A stretch of 64,000 nt of DNA from Amycolatopsis sp. cg9. Its GTDB lineage: Bacteria; Actinomycetota; Actinomycetes; Mycobacteriales; Pseudonocardiaceae. The translations under genes and the position numbers were made by a program. How positions within the stretch are numbered: position 1 is the stretch's first letter; the number at the start of each line of letters is the position of its first letter. Where the stretch lies: the NCBI RefSeq assembly GCF_041346945.1, contig NZ_CP166850.1, positions 4,402,001-4,466,000 on the forward strand, in the 5' to 3' direction. The notes under the pieces were generated by a model, which worked only from the letters and a program-made list of their open reading frames with translations, made no database searches and had not been told where the DNA came from. Shown in pieces: positions 25,545 to 34,241 of the stretch.

Positions 25545-26650
25545 AGATCGCCGCCATCTCCCTGGACCGGCTGCGGCTCGACCTCGACCCGCCGCTGCGC
25601 GCGGCCTGGGACCCGGACCCGCGGCGGCACTTCGACGCCACGATCGTGCGCGTGCACACCGACGAGGGCGTCACCGGCATCGGCTCCGGCGACACGATGG
25701 CCGGCTTCGACGCGGTCGAGCACCTCTTCCTCGGCGAGGACCCGCTGGACATCGTCCGGCACGTCCAGGCGATCGAGACGGCCAACTTCCACGGCGGCCG
25801 CTACTGGCCGCTGGAAGCCGCGCTCTGGGACGTCATCGGCCAGGTCGCCGGCCTGCCCGTCGCGACGCTGTTCGGGAACGCCGCCCGCGCGCTGCCCGCA
25901 TACGCCTCGTCGGCCGAGCTGAAGCCGCCGCCGGAGCGCGTCGAAACCGCGTTGCGGGCCCGGGAGGCCGGGTTCCGGGCGATGAAGATCCGCATCGCCC
26001 GTGACCGCGTGGCCGACGGCGTCGCCGCTGTGACGGCGGTGCGGGACGCGCTCGGGCCGGACTTCGGGATCATGGTCGACCTCAACCAGTCGTGGCGGAT
26101 GGCCGGGGACACGAGCGCCGCGGCCGGCCTGGCGGAGACACGGAAGCTGGTGCGGCGGCTCGCCGAGCTGGACGTCCTCTGGGTCGAGGAACCGCTGCCG
26201 TACCACGACCTGGCGGGGTTCAAGACCCTGCGCGCGGAGAACCCGGGCGTGCGGATCGCGGCGGGCGAGATGCATCACTCGGTCCCGGAGCTGCTGCGCT
26301 ACCTGGAGGAGGACGTCCTGGACGTCTACCAGATGGACGTCGTGCTCGCGGTCGGCCTGCACCGGGCGCGCACGCTGGCCGAGCTGGCGCGGCTCAAGCA
26401 CCGCGCGTTCACGCCGCACAGCTGGACCAACGGCATCGGCCTGCTGGCCAACCTGCACGTCGCGGCCGGCGTCGGCGGCGGCCCGTACTTCGAGTTCCCC
26501 TGGGACCCGCCCGGGTGGACGCCGGAACGCCGCGACTTCATGTTGGCCGAGCCGGTGCCGATCACCGCCGCGGGCGAGGTCGAAGTGCCGCGGCGGCCCG
26601 GGCTCGGCGTCGAACTGGACGAAGAGGCGGTGCGGCGGTGGCGGATCTGA
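25541..26650 (+). CDS. Mandelate racemase / muconate lactonizing enzyme family protein
   Basis: A 369-residue enolase-superfamily enzyme. The capping domain covers about residues 1-120. The barrel carries the lysine motif MKIRI (KxR variant of KxK), metal ligands at MVDLNQSW, WVEEPLPY and AAGEMH, and a C-terminal FTPHSW histidine. Members abstract the alpha-proton of carboxylates, acting as sugar-acid dehydratases, racemases or cycloisomerases. The KxR plus late His signature suits an acid-sugar dehydratase or related enzyme, but the substrate cannot be assigned. The GTG start is coupled to the 19-codon frame. The alcohol dehydrogenase gene overlaps its 3' end by 13 nt. Confidence 0.88.
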   Translation: MKIAAISLDRLRLDLDPPLRAAWDPDPRRHFDATIVRVHTDEGVTGIGSGDTMAGFDAVEHLFLGEDPLDIVRHVQAIETANFHGGRYWPLEAALWDVIGQVAGLPVATLFGNAARALPAYASSAELKPPPERVETALRAREAGFRAMKIRIARDRVADGVAAVTAVRDALGPDFGIMVDLNQSWRMAGDTSAAAGLAETRKLVRRLAELDVLWVEEPLPYHDLAGFKTLRAENPGVRIAAGEMHHSVPELLRYLEEDVLDVYQMDVVLAVGLHRARTLAELARLKHRAFTPHSWTNGIGLLANLHVAAGVGGGPYFEFPWDPPGWTPERRDFMLAEPVPITAAGEVEVPRRPGLGVELDEEAVRRWRI

Positions 26651-27852
26651 CGGGCGAAGACCGGCTCACGGAGTCCACTTCGGACGAGACGGTCGCGGGC
26701 GGTTCCACCGGCGCGGCGGCGCGTACCCCGTCCCGGCTGTCCGTCGAGCCGGGCGGCCGCACCGAATACGGCCCCGGCGTCGTCGCCGAACTGCCCGCCT
26801 TCGTCGAACAGCTGGGTCGCACCCGGGTGTTCGTGGTCACCGACCGCGGCCTGCGGGCCACCGGGATCGTCGGCCGCGTCGAGAAGATCCTCGCGCGGGC
26901 CGGGATCGAGTACGCCGTCCACGAAGACGTCGGCCCGAACCCGTCGACGGCCGAACTGGACCGCGGCGCGGCCTGCCTGCGCGCGTTCGGCGACGCGGCC
27001 GTGCTCGCGCTCGGCGGCGGGTCGGCGCTGGACGCGGCGAAGGGCATTTCCCTGCTCGCGGGCAACCCGATGGCCGGCGCCGCGGACGCCGACCGCCTGT
27101 GGGACGCCGCCGACGGCCTCCCGCTGATCGCGGTCCCGACGACGGCGGGCACGGGCGCGGAGACCAACGGGTTCGGCGTCACCGAGGACGTCCGCGCCTG
27201 CCGCAAGGTCTACATCGGACATCCGTCGGTGCGGCCGCGGATCGCGGTCCTGGACCCCGAGCTGACACTGGGCCTGCCCGCGCCGGTCACGGCGGCTTCG
27301 GGCCTGGACGCCCTGGTCCACGGCATCGAGTCGCTGGCTTCACGCGGCTCGAGCCCGATTTCGGCCGCGTACGCCACCCAGGCGATCGGCCTGGTCGGGC
27401 GCTGGCTGCCGGTCGCCTTCCGGGACGGCGGTGATCTCGAAGCGCGTTCTCAGCTGATGCTGGGCGCCCACCTGGCCGGGCACGCGCTGACGCTGTCGGG
27501 ACTCGGGCTGGTCCACGGCATCGGGCACGCGCTGACCGCGCACACCGGAACCCCGCACGGCGTCGCGCTGGCGGCGGTGCTGGCGGAGGTGATGGAGTTC
27601 AGCGCGGAGGCGGCCGAGGAGGCCTACGAGACAACGGCGTGGGCCCTGCGGGTGCCGCCCGGCTCGGCGATCGCGGCGGTGCGGGAGATTTCCGGCGTGC
27701 TCGGCATCAAACGGCCGTTGCGGGAGCTCGGGGTGAACCGGGACCGGATCGCGGTCATCGCGGCGGACGCGGTCGGTGACGCTGTGACGAAGAACGCGCC
27801 GCGGTTGCCTCGGGAAGCCGAGGTCGTCTCGCTGCTGGAGTCGGTTTACTGA
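26638..27852 (+). CDS. Iron-containing (group III) alcohol dehydrogenase
   Basis: A 404-residue NAD(P)-dependent oxidoreductase of the Fe-ADH family. GGGSALDAAKG binds the dinucleotide (about residues 124-134), TTAGTGAET follows, and metal ligands lie in DALVHGIE and in the HGIGHALTAHTGTPHG stretch. The first about 35 residues (Thr/Ser/Ala-rich) look unstructured. It overlaps the enolase-superfamily gene, so both are translated together under the divergent IclR regulator; the pair probably acts in sequence on one carbon source. A start further downstream is possible. Confidence 0.88.
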   Translation: MADLTGEDRLTESTSDETVAGGSTGAAARTPSRLSVEPGGRTEYGPGVVAELPAFVEQLGRTRVFVVTDRGLRATGIVGRVEKILARAGIEYAVHEDVGPNPSTAELDRGAACLRAFGDAAVLALGGGSALDAAKGISLLAGNPMAGAADADRLWDAADGLPLIAVPTTAGTGAETNGFGVTEDVRACRKVYIGHPSVRPRIAVLDPELTLGLPAPVTAASGLDALVHGIESLASRGSSPISAAYATQAIGLVGRWLPVAFRDGGDLEARSQLMLGAHLAGHALTLSGLGLVHGIGHALTAHTGTPHGVALAAVLAEVMEFSAEAAEEAYETTAWALRVPPGSAIAAVREISGVLGIKRPLRELGVNRDRIAVIAADAVGDAVTKNAPRLPREAEVVSLLESVY

Positions 27853-28844
27853 GATCCCAGGGTGTTCAGCCGGGCTCCGATCTCGGCGGCCCGCTGGTAC
27901 CGGCCGTATTCGGTGGGACGGCGACGTTCAGATCGAGGTTCATGTCGAGGTGGCGGCTGATGGCGATCGCTTTCCGGCAGAGGACGATGGCCGCTCCGTG
28001 GTCTCCCAGTCCCTGCTCGGCGCGGGCGACGTGGTGGAAGGTGGACCGCCGCCAGGCGTTGCAAAAGCCGGCGAGTGCGCGAGAGCGGCAGTCAGCGACC
28101 GCGGCGGCCGCGTGCGGGCTGAAGTCGGGATCCACGTGCGTGCCAAGACGGCGGAACAGCCGGGCTTCATCGGCGGGGAGCTTTTCGCAGGACCGGCCGA
28201 ACACCGAGCGGATCGCGGCCCGTTCGTCCCGGTCCCAGCTCAGCGCATCCAGCCGAGATCGGTCGTCGGTGAGTTCGGTGACCAACTTCGGAGACGGTGG
28301 CTGTCTCCGTGGACACCCGGCTGGCAGCGAACCTCAAAGCCAGGGGCAGGCGCGCGCACAAGCGGGCCAGTTCCTCGATCGCTCCCGGCACGACAGTGCC
28401 ACAGCGAGAACCGAGGATTCCCCGCACCAGCGCCACCGCCTCGCCGGGGGAGAGAGGGTCCAGCGTGAGCCGGGAGGCCGGCTCGGTCACCACCAGGCCG
28501 GTGAGGCTGTCCCGGCTCGTCACGACCACGACGCACCCGGGGGCTCCCGGCAACAGGGGCCGGACTTGCTCGGCGATGTTCGCGTTGTCCAGGACGATCA
28601 GCACCTTGCGGCCGGCGAGCAGGGACCGGTAGCGGGCTGATTGCACGTCGGCGCTCTGCGGCAGGGCGTCCGCCCGGACTCCCAGTGCTCGCAGGAAGCC
28701 GTCGAGCACCTCGGCCGGAGCGGCCGGATCGCCGGGGCCGTAGCCCCGCCGGGCGCGGGTCTTCCCGATTCCCGCGGTACCGGCGACGAGCTTGTCCAGT
28801 GCCGTCGGCTGATCTGTGCGGCCGGTGAACTCACGGATCGACAT
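27846..28844 (-). pseudogene. Decayed AfsR-like NB-ARC/TPR regulator
   Basis: From 28844 leftward the sequence begins REFTGRTDQ and AGTAGIGKTRAR (a P-loop), then KVLIVLDNA, VVVTSRDSLTGL and RLPLALRFAASR, the NB-ARC order of AfsR-type proteins. About 40 residues after the P-loop are missing. The frame is lost near 28290, and another frame continues LTDDRSRLDALSWDRDE and FHHVARAEQGLGDHGAA. No SARP/BTAD domain lies upstream and the TPR part is cut short. An intact relative is encoded at 47486-50329. This copy is non-functional. Confidence 0.75.
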
Positions 28845-29084
28845 GGCAGCTGACGCGGTACTTCCGCAGGACCGGAGCCTTCGAGGCTCTCGGTTTTCCC
28901 CTCGAACCGTCCGGTGGGGGAGAAGAAAAGAATGCCTGCCCCGGAATTCGGGGTACTGCCAAAAGTGACGGGTTGATCGCTGCCCGTGCGGGGAGCCTTG
29001 CGGGAAATGGCCTCCGTCGGCGGCGAGGGTGTTCAGTCCTTGCCGCCAACGGGCCGGGTCCCCAGTGATCTGCCGGCCAAAGCC

Positions 29085-29498
29085 TTACTTCTTCGCGGCG
29101 GCGACCTTCTTGCGCGGGGCACGCTTGCGCGGGGCGGCGGCGGGGGTTTCCGCTTCTTCGGCCTGGGCCTGCTCGTAAGCCGCGATCACCTCGGAAGAAA
29201 GGCGGCCGCGCTCGGAGACCTCGTAGCCGTTCGCGTTGGCCCAGGCGCGGATCTGCTGGTTGCGCTCGCGGTCGGTCGTGCTGGTCGTCGTCGACTGGCC
29301 GGTGGCCACGCGGACCTTGCGGCCGCCGATGCGGCGGCCGGCCGAGACGTAGCGGGCCAGTTCGTCGCGCAGGGCGGCGGCGTTGTCGTCCGACAGGTCG
29401 ATTTCGTAGGTGACGCCGTCGAGGCCGAACTGAACGGTCTGGGCGGCTTTGCTGCCGTCGATGTCGTCCAGGATCTCGACGAGGACTTTCTGGGCCAC
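29085..29498 (-). CDS. lsr2: Lsr2-type nucleoid-associated protein with basic C-terminal extension
   Basis: A 137-residue H-NS-like silencer. The N-terminal oligomerisation part (AQKVLVEILDDIDGS, VTYEIDLSDDNAAALRDEL) is joined by a linker to the DNA-binding part RAWANANGYEVSERGRLSSE, whose RGR loop inserts in the AT-rich minor groove. Lsr2 is usually about 110 residues; here about 20 extra residues (PAAAPRKRAPRKKVAAAKK) resemble the H1-like tails of the neighbouring HU proteins. GTG 29498 has GAGGAG at the right distance and gives the conserved start VAQKVLV. It lies 0.5 kb from HU paralogue 2. Confidence 0.93.
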   Translation of the reverse strand: MAQKVLVEILDDIDGSKAAQTVQFGLDGVTYEIDLSDDNAAALRDELARYVSAGRRIGGRKVRVATGQSTTTSTTDRERNQQIRAWANANGYEVSERGRLSSEVIAAYEQAQAEEAETPAAAPRKRAPRKKVAAAKK

Positions 29499-29658
29499 GG
29501 GAATGCTCCTCAGCTGGATGTGCGTCCGGGGAACGTGACGTGTGACAAGTTGCACAATGGTCGACGTTCTTCGGTGGAGTGTATCCAGTCGAGGATCGGT
29601 AGGGCAATTTCCCGTCCGCTTGCGCGACGTTCGGCGGGTTTCCGAAGGGCTTATCGGC

Positions 29659-29844
29659 TCACATTCCCGGGTCGGTGCCCTCTTCGCCGTGCCGCTCGGG
29701 CGGATCGGTCTTCTGCGCCTCGGCCGCTTCGCCCTCGGCCGGGTCGGTCAGCTCGGCCGCCGCGGCGGCCTCCTTGGCCTCCTTGATGGACTGCCGGCTG
29801 CGGGCGAGGTCCGCTTCGGGGTCCTGTGGCCGGTTCTCGTTCAT
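29659..29844 (-). CDS. Small acidic hydrophilic protein
   Basis: A 61-residue protein beginning MNENRPQDPEADLARSRQ, rich in Glu, Ala, Asp and Gln, predicted helical and soluble. GGAGGAG lies about 7 nt before ATG 29844, which supports real translation. It lies between lsr2 and HU paralogue 2 on the same strand. The family is not recognised. Confidence 0.6.
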   Translation of the reverse strand: MNENRPQDPEADLARSRQSIKEAKEAAAAAELTDPAEGEAAEAQKTDPPERHGEEGTDPGM

Positions 29845-29959
29845 CGCGACTCCTCCGCCGGGTCTGCTTCCCCGGCGGCTACCCCGGAACCGGGAACGGC
29901 AACCACGGGCGTTCACCCCAACGGGTGGGCCGGGACCGGTTTCGGAGTGCCTGGAACGC

Positions 29960-29997
29960 GGAAGGGCCCCGCACCGAGTCCGGTGCGGGGCCCTTCC
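29960..29997. terminator. Terminator of HU paralogue 2
   Basis: A perfect 17-bp stem (29960-29976 with 29981-29997) with loop AGTC, 17 bp past the stop of the leftward HU gene. It shares the GGGCCCCGC core with the hairpins after the other two HU genes. Confidence 0.9.
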
Positions 29998-30013
29998 GAT
30001 GTCGCCAGGGGTG

Positions 30014-30676
30014 TTACTTCTTCTTGGCGGCGGAGGTGCGCTTGGCCGGGGCCTTGGCGGCGGCCGGCTTCTTGGCCGCCGCGGTCTTGGTGGCGGCCGG
30101 CTTGGCGGCGGCCTTGGCGCGGGTGGTGGTGGCCTTCGCCGTGGTGGCCTTGGCCGCGGTGGTCTTCGCCGCGGTCTTCGGGGCCGCCTTGGTGGCGGTG
30201 GCCTTGGCGGCCGGCTTCGCCGCGGTGGCGCGGGTCCGCGTGGTGGTCGCCCGGGTGGTGGCCGGCTTGGCGGCGGCCGCCCGCGTGGTGCGGGTGGTGG
30301 TGGCCTTGGCCGGGGCCGCGGCGGCGGCCTTGGTGGCGGTCGCGCGGGTCGTCGTCGCCGCGGTGGCGCGCTTGACCGGGGTGGCCTTCGGCAGCTTCTT
30401 GGTGCCGGAGATGACGTCCTTGAAGGTGGTCCCGGCGCGGAAGGCGGGCACGTTGGTCTTCTTGACGCGCACGGCCTCACCGGTGCGCGGGTTGCGCGCG
30501 GTACGAGCGGCGCGGGCGCGCTTCTCGAACACACCGAAGCCGGTGATGTTGACCTTCTCGCCCTTGTTGACCGTCCGGATGATGATGTCCACCAGACCGT
30601 CCACGGCCTGCGAAGCCACCTTCTTGTCGCCCAGACGCTCCGACAGCGCCTCGATCAGCTGGGCCTTGTTCGTCAT
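30014..30676 (-). CDS. HU-family nucleoid protein with H1-like tail, paralogue 2
   Basis: A 220-residue protein with the HU fold (residues 1-95) and an Ala/Lys/Thr-rich basic tail. The first about 75 residues are identical to paralogue 1 apart from one Lys/Arg exchange (EAVRVKK against EAVKVKK), and the tail repeats are shared, with one block shorter. It faces the opposite way to paralogue 1, 7 kb away. The upstream sequence through TTGGTAATAC is also conserved, so this is a segmental duplication including the promoter, or a pair kept uniform by gene conversion (inference). Confidence 0.93.
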   Translation of the reverse strand: MTNKAQLIEALSERLGDKKVASQAVDGLVDIIIRTVNKGEKVNITGFGVFEKRARAARTARNPRTGEAVRVKKTNVPAFRAGTTFKDVISGTKKLPKATPVKRATAATTTRATATKAAAAAPAKATTTRTTRAAAAKPATTRATTTRTRATAAKPAAKATATKAAPKTAAKTTAAKATTAKATTTRAKAAAKPAATKTAAAKKPAAAKAPAKRTSAAKKK

Positions 30677-30766
30677 TCCAGTCCTCCATAGTGGAACTTA
30701 GTCACGGCCCATCTCGGCCGACACTGCACACGGTATTACCAATACCGCACAAAATCCAACCGGGGG
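30677..30766 (-). promoter_or_regulatory. Conserved HU-gene upstream module, copy 2
   Basis: On the minus strand: GTTGGATTTTGTG, TTGGTAATAC (30733-30742), GTCGGCCG, GGGCCGTG and TATGGAGGACTGGA before the ATG. Here the centre is a full palindrome, GGTATTGGTAATACC. Confidence 0.75.
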
Positions 30767-31301
30767 TCGAAATTTTTCCTTGTACGGGGGCGGGTTCCGC
30801 CTCCCCGGCGGCCTCCGCCGAGGAGTTCCCGGACGGCGTCCCGGACTCCGCGCACGGCTCTGAGCAGGCAAAACCCCGGTCCGGCGCCGTCCACTGTGGT
30901 CGTCCATATAGGACCCGAGGGTGTTTTGGAGAACTTTCGCCGCGACACGCCGGGAGCGGCCCGTCCCGGCGTGTGGTGGGGGCCACCCGGGCGCCGATCC
31001 CGCGCAGCGGCCGGGGTTCGGGGCCCGTCCGGAGGTCGTCCGAGGGGTGCCCGGCGCCGCTTCGCCGTGGAGCCAGGCGGAAGCGGGACGCGGCGGCGGC
31101 GGGCCCGCCGCGGGGCCGGGGCGGCCGCCGGCGGGAACGGCCTGTGGTGGCAACGGATCTTCCCCGAAGGGTGAACTCACTCGTTCGGCGCAGTCTTGGC
31201 CTGCCGGGACAACTCGGGGAGAACGCCGTGTTGGGCGCGGAGCGGAACCCCGGGCGGGCTAGTCTGCCGCGGGAGGAACACCCGCGCGGACAGGGAGAAC
31301 C
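30767..31301. other. Intergenic region before the HerA operon
   Basis: About 535 bp with no supported gene. It must carry the promoter of the rightward DNA-repair operon; an AT-richer patch (CATATAGG, 30904-30911) is a candidate. GTCCACTGTGG at 30889-30899 is a near match to the TCCACAGTGGA motif found elsewhere in the window. Confidence 0.5.
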
Positions 31302-33044
31302 GTGGACCAGGAGACGCTCACCACCGTGGTCGGACGGGTGGCAGGCACCGAGGACTCGACGCCGCTGCAGTTCAGCGTGGCCATCGATCCGGAAGCCTAT
31401 CTGCAGCTCGACGACGTCGTCGTGACCCGGCGGGATCTGCCGGGGCTCGGGGAAGTCACCTCCTACGGCGTGGTCACGCAGGTGAGCGCGCGGCACGAGG
31501 GCGCCAGCTTCGGCAGCGACGTCTTCCTGATCTCCGACGGCGTCCTGCCCGCGCAGGTGCAGGAGATCGCCGAGATCGCCACCACCCGCGTCGAACCCGA
31601 GTGCTACGTGCCGCCCAAGCCGGGCGCCGTCGTCTCGCGGGCGGTGGGGGAAGATCGCGCGCAGGCGCTGTACTTCGACAACATGACCCGCCAGGTGGCG
31701 GTCGGGCTGGGCCGGGACGGCGAACCCGTCTACCTCAACATGGACTTCCTCGACGGCACGCGGGGTGCGCACGTCAGCATCAGCGGGGTCTCCGGCGTGG
31801 CCACCAAGACGTCGTTCGCGTTGTTCCTGCTGCACTCGATCTTCCGCGGCGGCGCCCTGCCCAACGCCCACAACGCCAAGGCCCTCGTCTTCTCCGTCAA
31901 GGGCGAGGACCTGCTGTTCCTCGACACCCCGAACGTCCACCTCGACGAGAAGCTCAAGGCCGAGTACGCCAAGCTCGGCCTGCCCGCGGAGCCGTTCGCC
32001 TCGGTCGGGTTCTACGCGCCGCCGACGCCGTCGGACACCACGGGGAAGCCTTACGTCACCGGGCGCACGTCCGGTGTCGGCGCGTTCTGGTGGACCATCG
32101 CGGAGTTCTGCGCGAAGGACCTGCTGCCCTACGTCTTCGCCGACGCCGAGGACGAGCGCAACCAGTACACGATGGTCATCCACCAGGTCGCGAACCGGTT
32201 GCGGCTGGACAGCACCCCGGCCGGGAAGGACGGCGCGGCCAACGTCGACGGCGAGCTGTGCCGCACCTACGCCGAGCTCGTCGACGTCATCTGCGACCGG
32301 GTCACCGACGAGGAAACCCGCGCGAGCTGGGCGGGTGCGGTCACCGGCGCGGGCACGGTCAACGCCTTCATCCGCCGCCTGCGGTCCAGCCAGCGCGCCC
32401 TGTCCGGCCTCATCCGCGGCGACCTCGCCGATCACCCCGCGCGCTCGTTGTCCACGGAGAACCAGCAGGTGACCGTGGTGGACATCCACAACCTCGTCGA
32501 GCGCGCGCAGCGGTTCGTCGTCGGTGTGACGCTGGCGGCGGAGACCGCGCGCAAGGAAGCCGCCGGCCCGGGCGGGCTGCTGTTCACCATGCTGGACGAG
32601 CTCAACAAGTACGCGCCGCGGGAAGGCAGCAGCCCCATCAAGGAGGTGCTGCTGGACATCGCCGAGCGCGGCCGGTCCCTCGGCGTCATCCTGATCGGCG
32701 CGCAGCAGACCGCCAGCGAGGTCGAGCGCCGGATCGTCAGCAACAGCTCGGTGCGGATCGTCGGGCGCCTCGACGCCGCCGAGGCTTCGCGGCCCGAGTA
32801 CGGCTTCCTGCCGCAGAGCCAGCGGGTCCGCGCGACGCTCGCCACGCCCGGCACGATGTTCGTGAGCCAGCCGGAGATCCCGGTGCCGATCGCCGTCGGC
32901 TTCCCGTTCCCGGCCTGGGCCACGCGGCTTTCCGAGGCCGGTCAGGTGCCGGTCAAGACCGCCACGGCGAAGAAGGCCGATCCCTTCGCCGGCCTGCCGT
33001 CGGGGAGCGCCGACCCGTTCGGTGACGACCCGCCTCCCTTCTGA
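31302..33044 (+). CDS. herA: HerA-like DNA-translocating ATPase
   Basis: A 580-residue ATPase of the HerA/FtsK superfamily (DUF87 type). An N-terminal beta-barrel (HAS-barrel-like, residues 1-110) precedes an unusual Walker A, ISGVSGVATKTS (Lys169). Walker B is FTMLDELNK (Asp432, Glu433), and LIGAQQTASEVE is the sensor-like region. The C-terminus is a Pro/Asp/Phe tail. HerA hexamers pump DNA for the NurA nuclease during end resection in archaea. Here the gene heads a four-gene operon with sbcD, sbcC and a NurA-like gene, which fixes the assignment. GTG 31302 has AGGGAGA upstream. Confidence 0.85.
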   Translation: MDQETLTTVVGRVAGTEDSTPLQFSVAIDPEAYLQLDDVVVTRRDLPGLGEVTSYGVVTQVSARHEGASFGSDVFLISDGVLPAQVQEIAEIATTRVEPECYVPPKPGAVVSRAVGEDRAQALYFDNMTRQVAVGLGRDGEPVYLNMDFLDGTRGAHVSISGVSGVATKTSFALFLLHSIFRGGALPNAHNAKALVFSVKGEDLLFLDTPNVHLDEKLKAEYAKLGLPAEPFASVGFYAPPTPSDTTGKPYVTGRTSGVGAFWWTIAEFCAKDLLPYVFADAEDERNQYTMVIHQVANRLRLDSTPAGKDGAANVDGELCRTYAELVDVICDRVTDEETRASWAGAVTGAGTVNAFIRRLRSSQRALSGLIRGDLADHPARSLSTENQQVTVVDIHNLVERAQRFVVGVTLAAETARKEAAGPGGLLFTMLDELNKYAPREGSSPIKEVLLDIAERGRSLGVILIGAQQTASEVERRIVSNSSVRIVGRLDAAEASRPEYGFLPQSQRVRATLATPGTMFVSQPEIPVPIAVGFPFPAWATRLSEAGQVPVKTATAKKADPFAGLPSGSADPFGDDPPPF

Positions 33045-33079
33045 GCCCGCCGCCCGCTATCCGAACGGAAGGACGAAGT

Positions 33080-34240
33080 GTGAAGTTCCTGCACACCTCC
33101 GATTGGCACGTCGGCAAGACGCTCAAGGGCCGCAACCGGCTCGACGAGCAGCGCGCGGTGCTCGGCGAAATCGTCCGGATCGCGCGGAAGGAGGAGTTCG
33201 ACGCGATCCTCGTCGCCGGCGACCTGTACGAGACGTCGGCGCCGTCGGCCGCCGCGCAGGAGCTCGTGGTGCAAGCGCTGATGGCGCTGCGCGACACCGG
33301 TGCCGAGGTGCTGGCCATCGCCGGGAACCACGACCACGCCGCGACGTTCGAGGCCTACCGGCCGCTGCTGCGGAAAGCGGGCATCCACCTCACCGGGAAC
33401 CCGCGCCCGGCCGCGGACGGCGGGGTGGTGTCGTTCGACGCGCGTTCGACGGGCGAGCGCGTCAACGTCGCCGTGCTGCCGTTCCTTTCCCAGCGCTACG
33501 CGGTCCGCGCCGCCGAGCTGATCACCGGGACCCCGGCGGACAACGTCGGCGAGTACGACCAGCGCGTGCGCGACATCCTGGAACGCCTCAAGGAAGGCTT
33601 CACGCCCGGCGCGGTGAACCTCGTCATGGCGCACCTGACGGTGACCGGCGGCGCGCTGGGCGGCGGGGAGCGGGCGGCGCAGTCCATCTTCGAGTACCAC
33701 GTGCCGGCCACGGCGTTCGGCGCCGATCCGCACTACGTCGCCCTCGGCCACCTGCACCGCCGCCAGTCGCTGCCCGCCGCGTGCCCGGTGCACTACAGCG
33801 GTTCGCCGTTCGCCGTCGACTTCGGCGAGCAGGACAACAAGAGCGTCGTGCTGTCCGTCGAGGTTTCGCCGACGACGCCGGCGAAGATCACCGACCTGCC
33901 GCTGACCTCGGGGCGGCGGCTGCGGACCGTCCACGGCGCGGTCGCCGAACTGATCGGCCGCGCGGCGGAGTTCGGTGAGGACTACCTGCGCGTCTACGTG
34001 CGCGAAGCGACCAGGGCCGGGCTGCGCGAGGAGATCCAGGAAGCCCTGCCGAACGCCCTGGAAATCCGCATCGACCCGGAGTTCGCCGCGCCGGTGACGA
34101 CGTCGGGCGGCGACCGCGCGATCGCGGACCGTTCACCGGGGGAGCTGTTCGCGTCCTACTGCGAAGAGCGGACCGTCGACGACAAGCGCGTGCAGTCGCT
34201 CTTCGCGCGGCTGCACGACGAAGAGACGAGCGGGGTGTGA
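33080..34240 (+). CDS. sbcD: SbcD/Mre11 nuclease subunit
   Basis: A 386-residue Mn-dependent nuclease of the calcineurin-like phosphoesterase fold: HTSDWHVG (motif I), AGDLYE (II), AGNHDH (III), MAHL, and GHLH (ligands at the end of the domain). With SbcC it forms the bacterial Mre11-Rad50 complex that opens hairpins and blocked DNA ends. The start codon is GTG with GGAAGGA upstream. The stop is one base from the ATG of sbcC. Confidence 0.96.
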   Translation: MKFLHTSDWHVGKTLKGRNRLDEQRAVLGEIVRIARKEEFDAILVAGDLYETSAPSAAAQELVVQALMALRDTGAEVLAIAGNHDHAATFEAYRPLLRKAGIHLTGNPRPAADGGVVSFDARSTGERVNVAVLPFLSQRYAVRAAELITGTPADNVGEYDQRVRDILERLKEGFTPGAVNLVMAHLTVTGGALGGGERAAQSIFEYHVPATAFGADPHYVALGHLHRRQSLPAACPVHYSGSPFAVDFGEQDNKSVVLSVEVSPTTPAKITDLPLTSGRRLRTVHGAVAELIGRAAEFGEDYLRVYVREATRAGLREEIQEALPNALEIRIDPEFAAPVTTSGGDRAIADRSPGELFASYCEERTVDDKRVQSLFARLHDEETSGV

Positions 34241-34241
34241 C

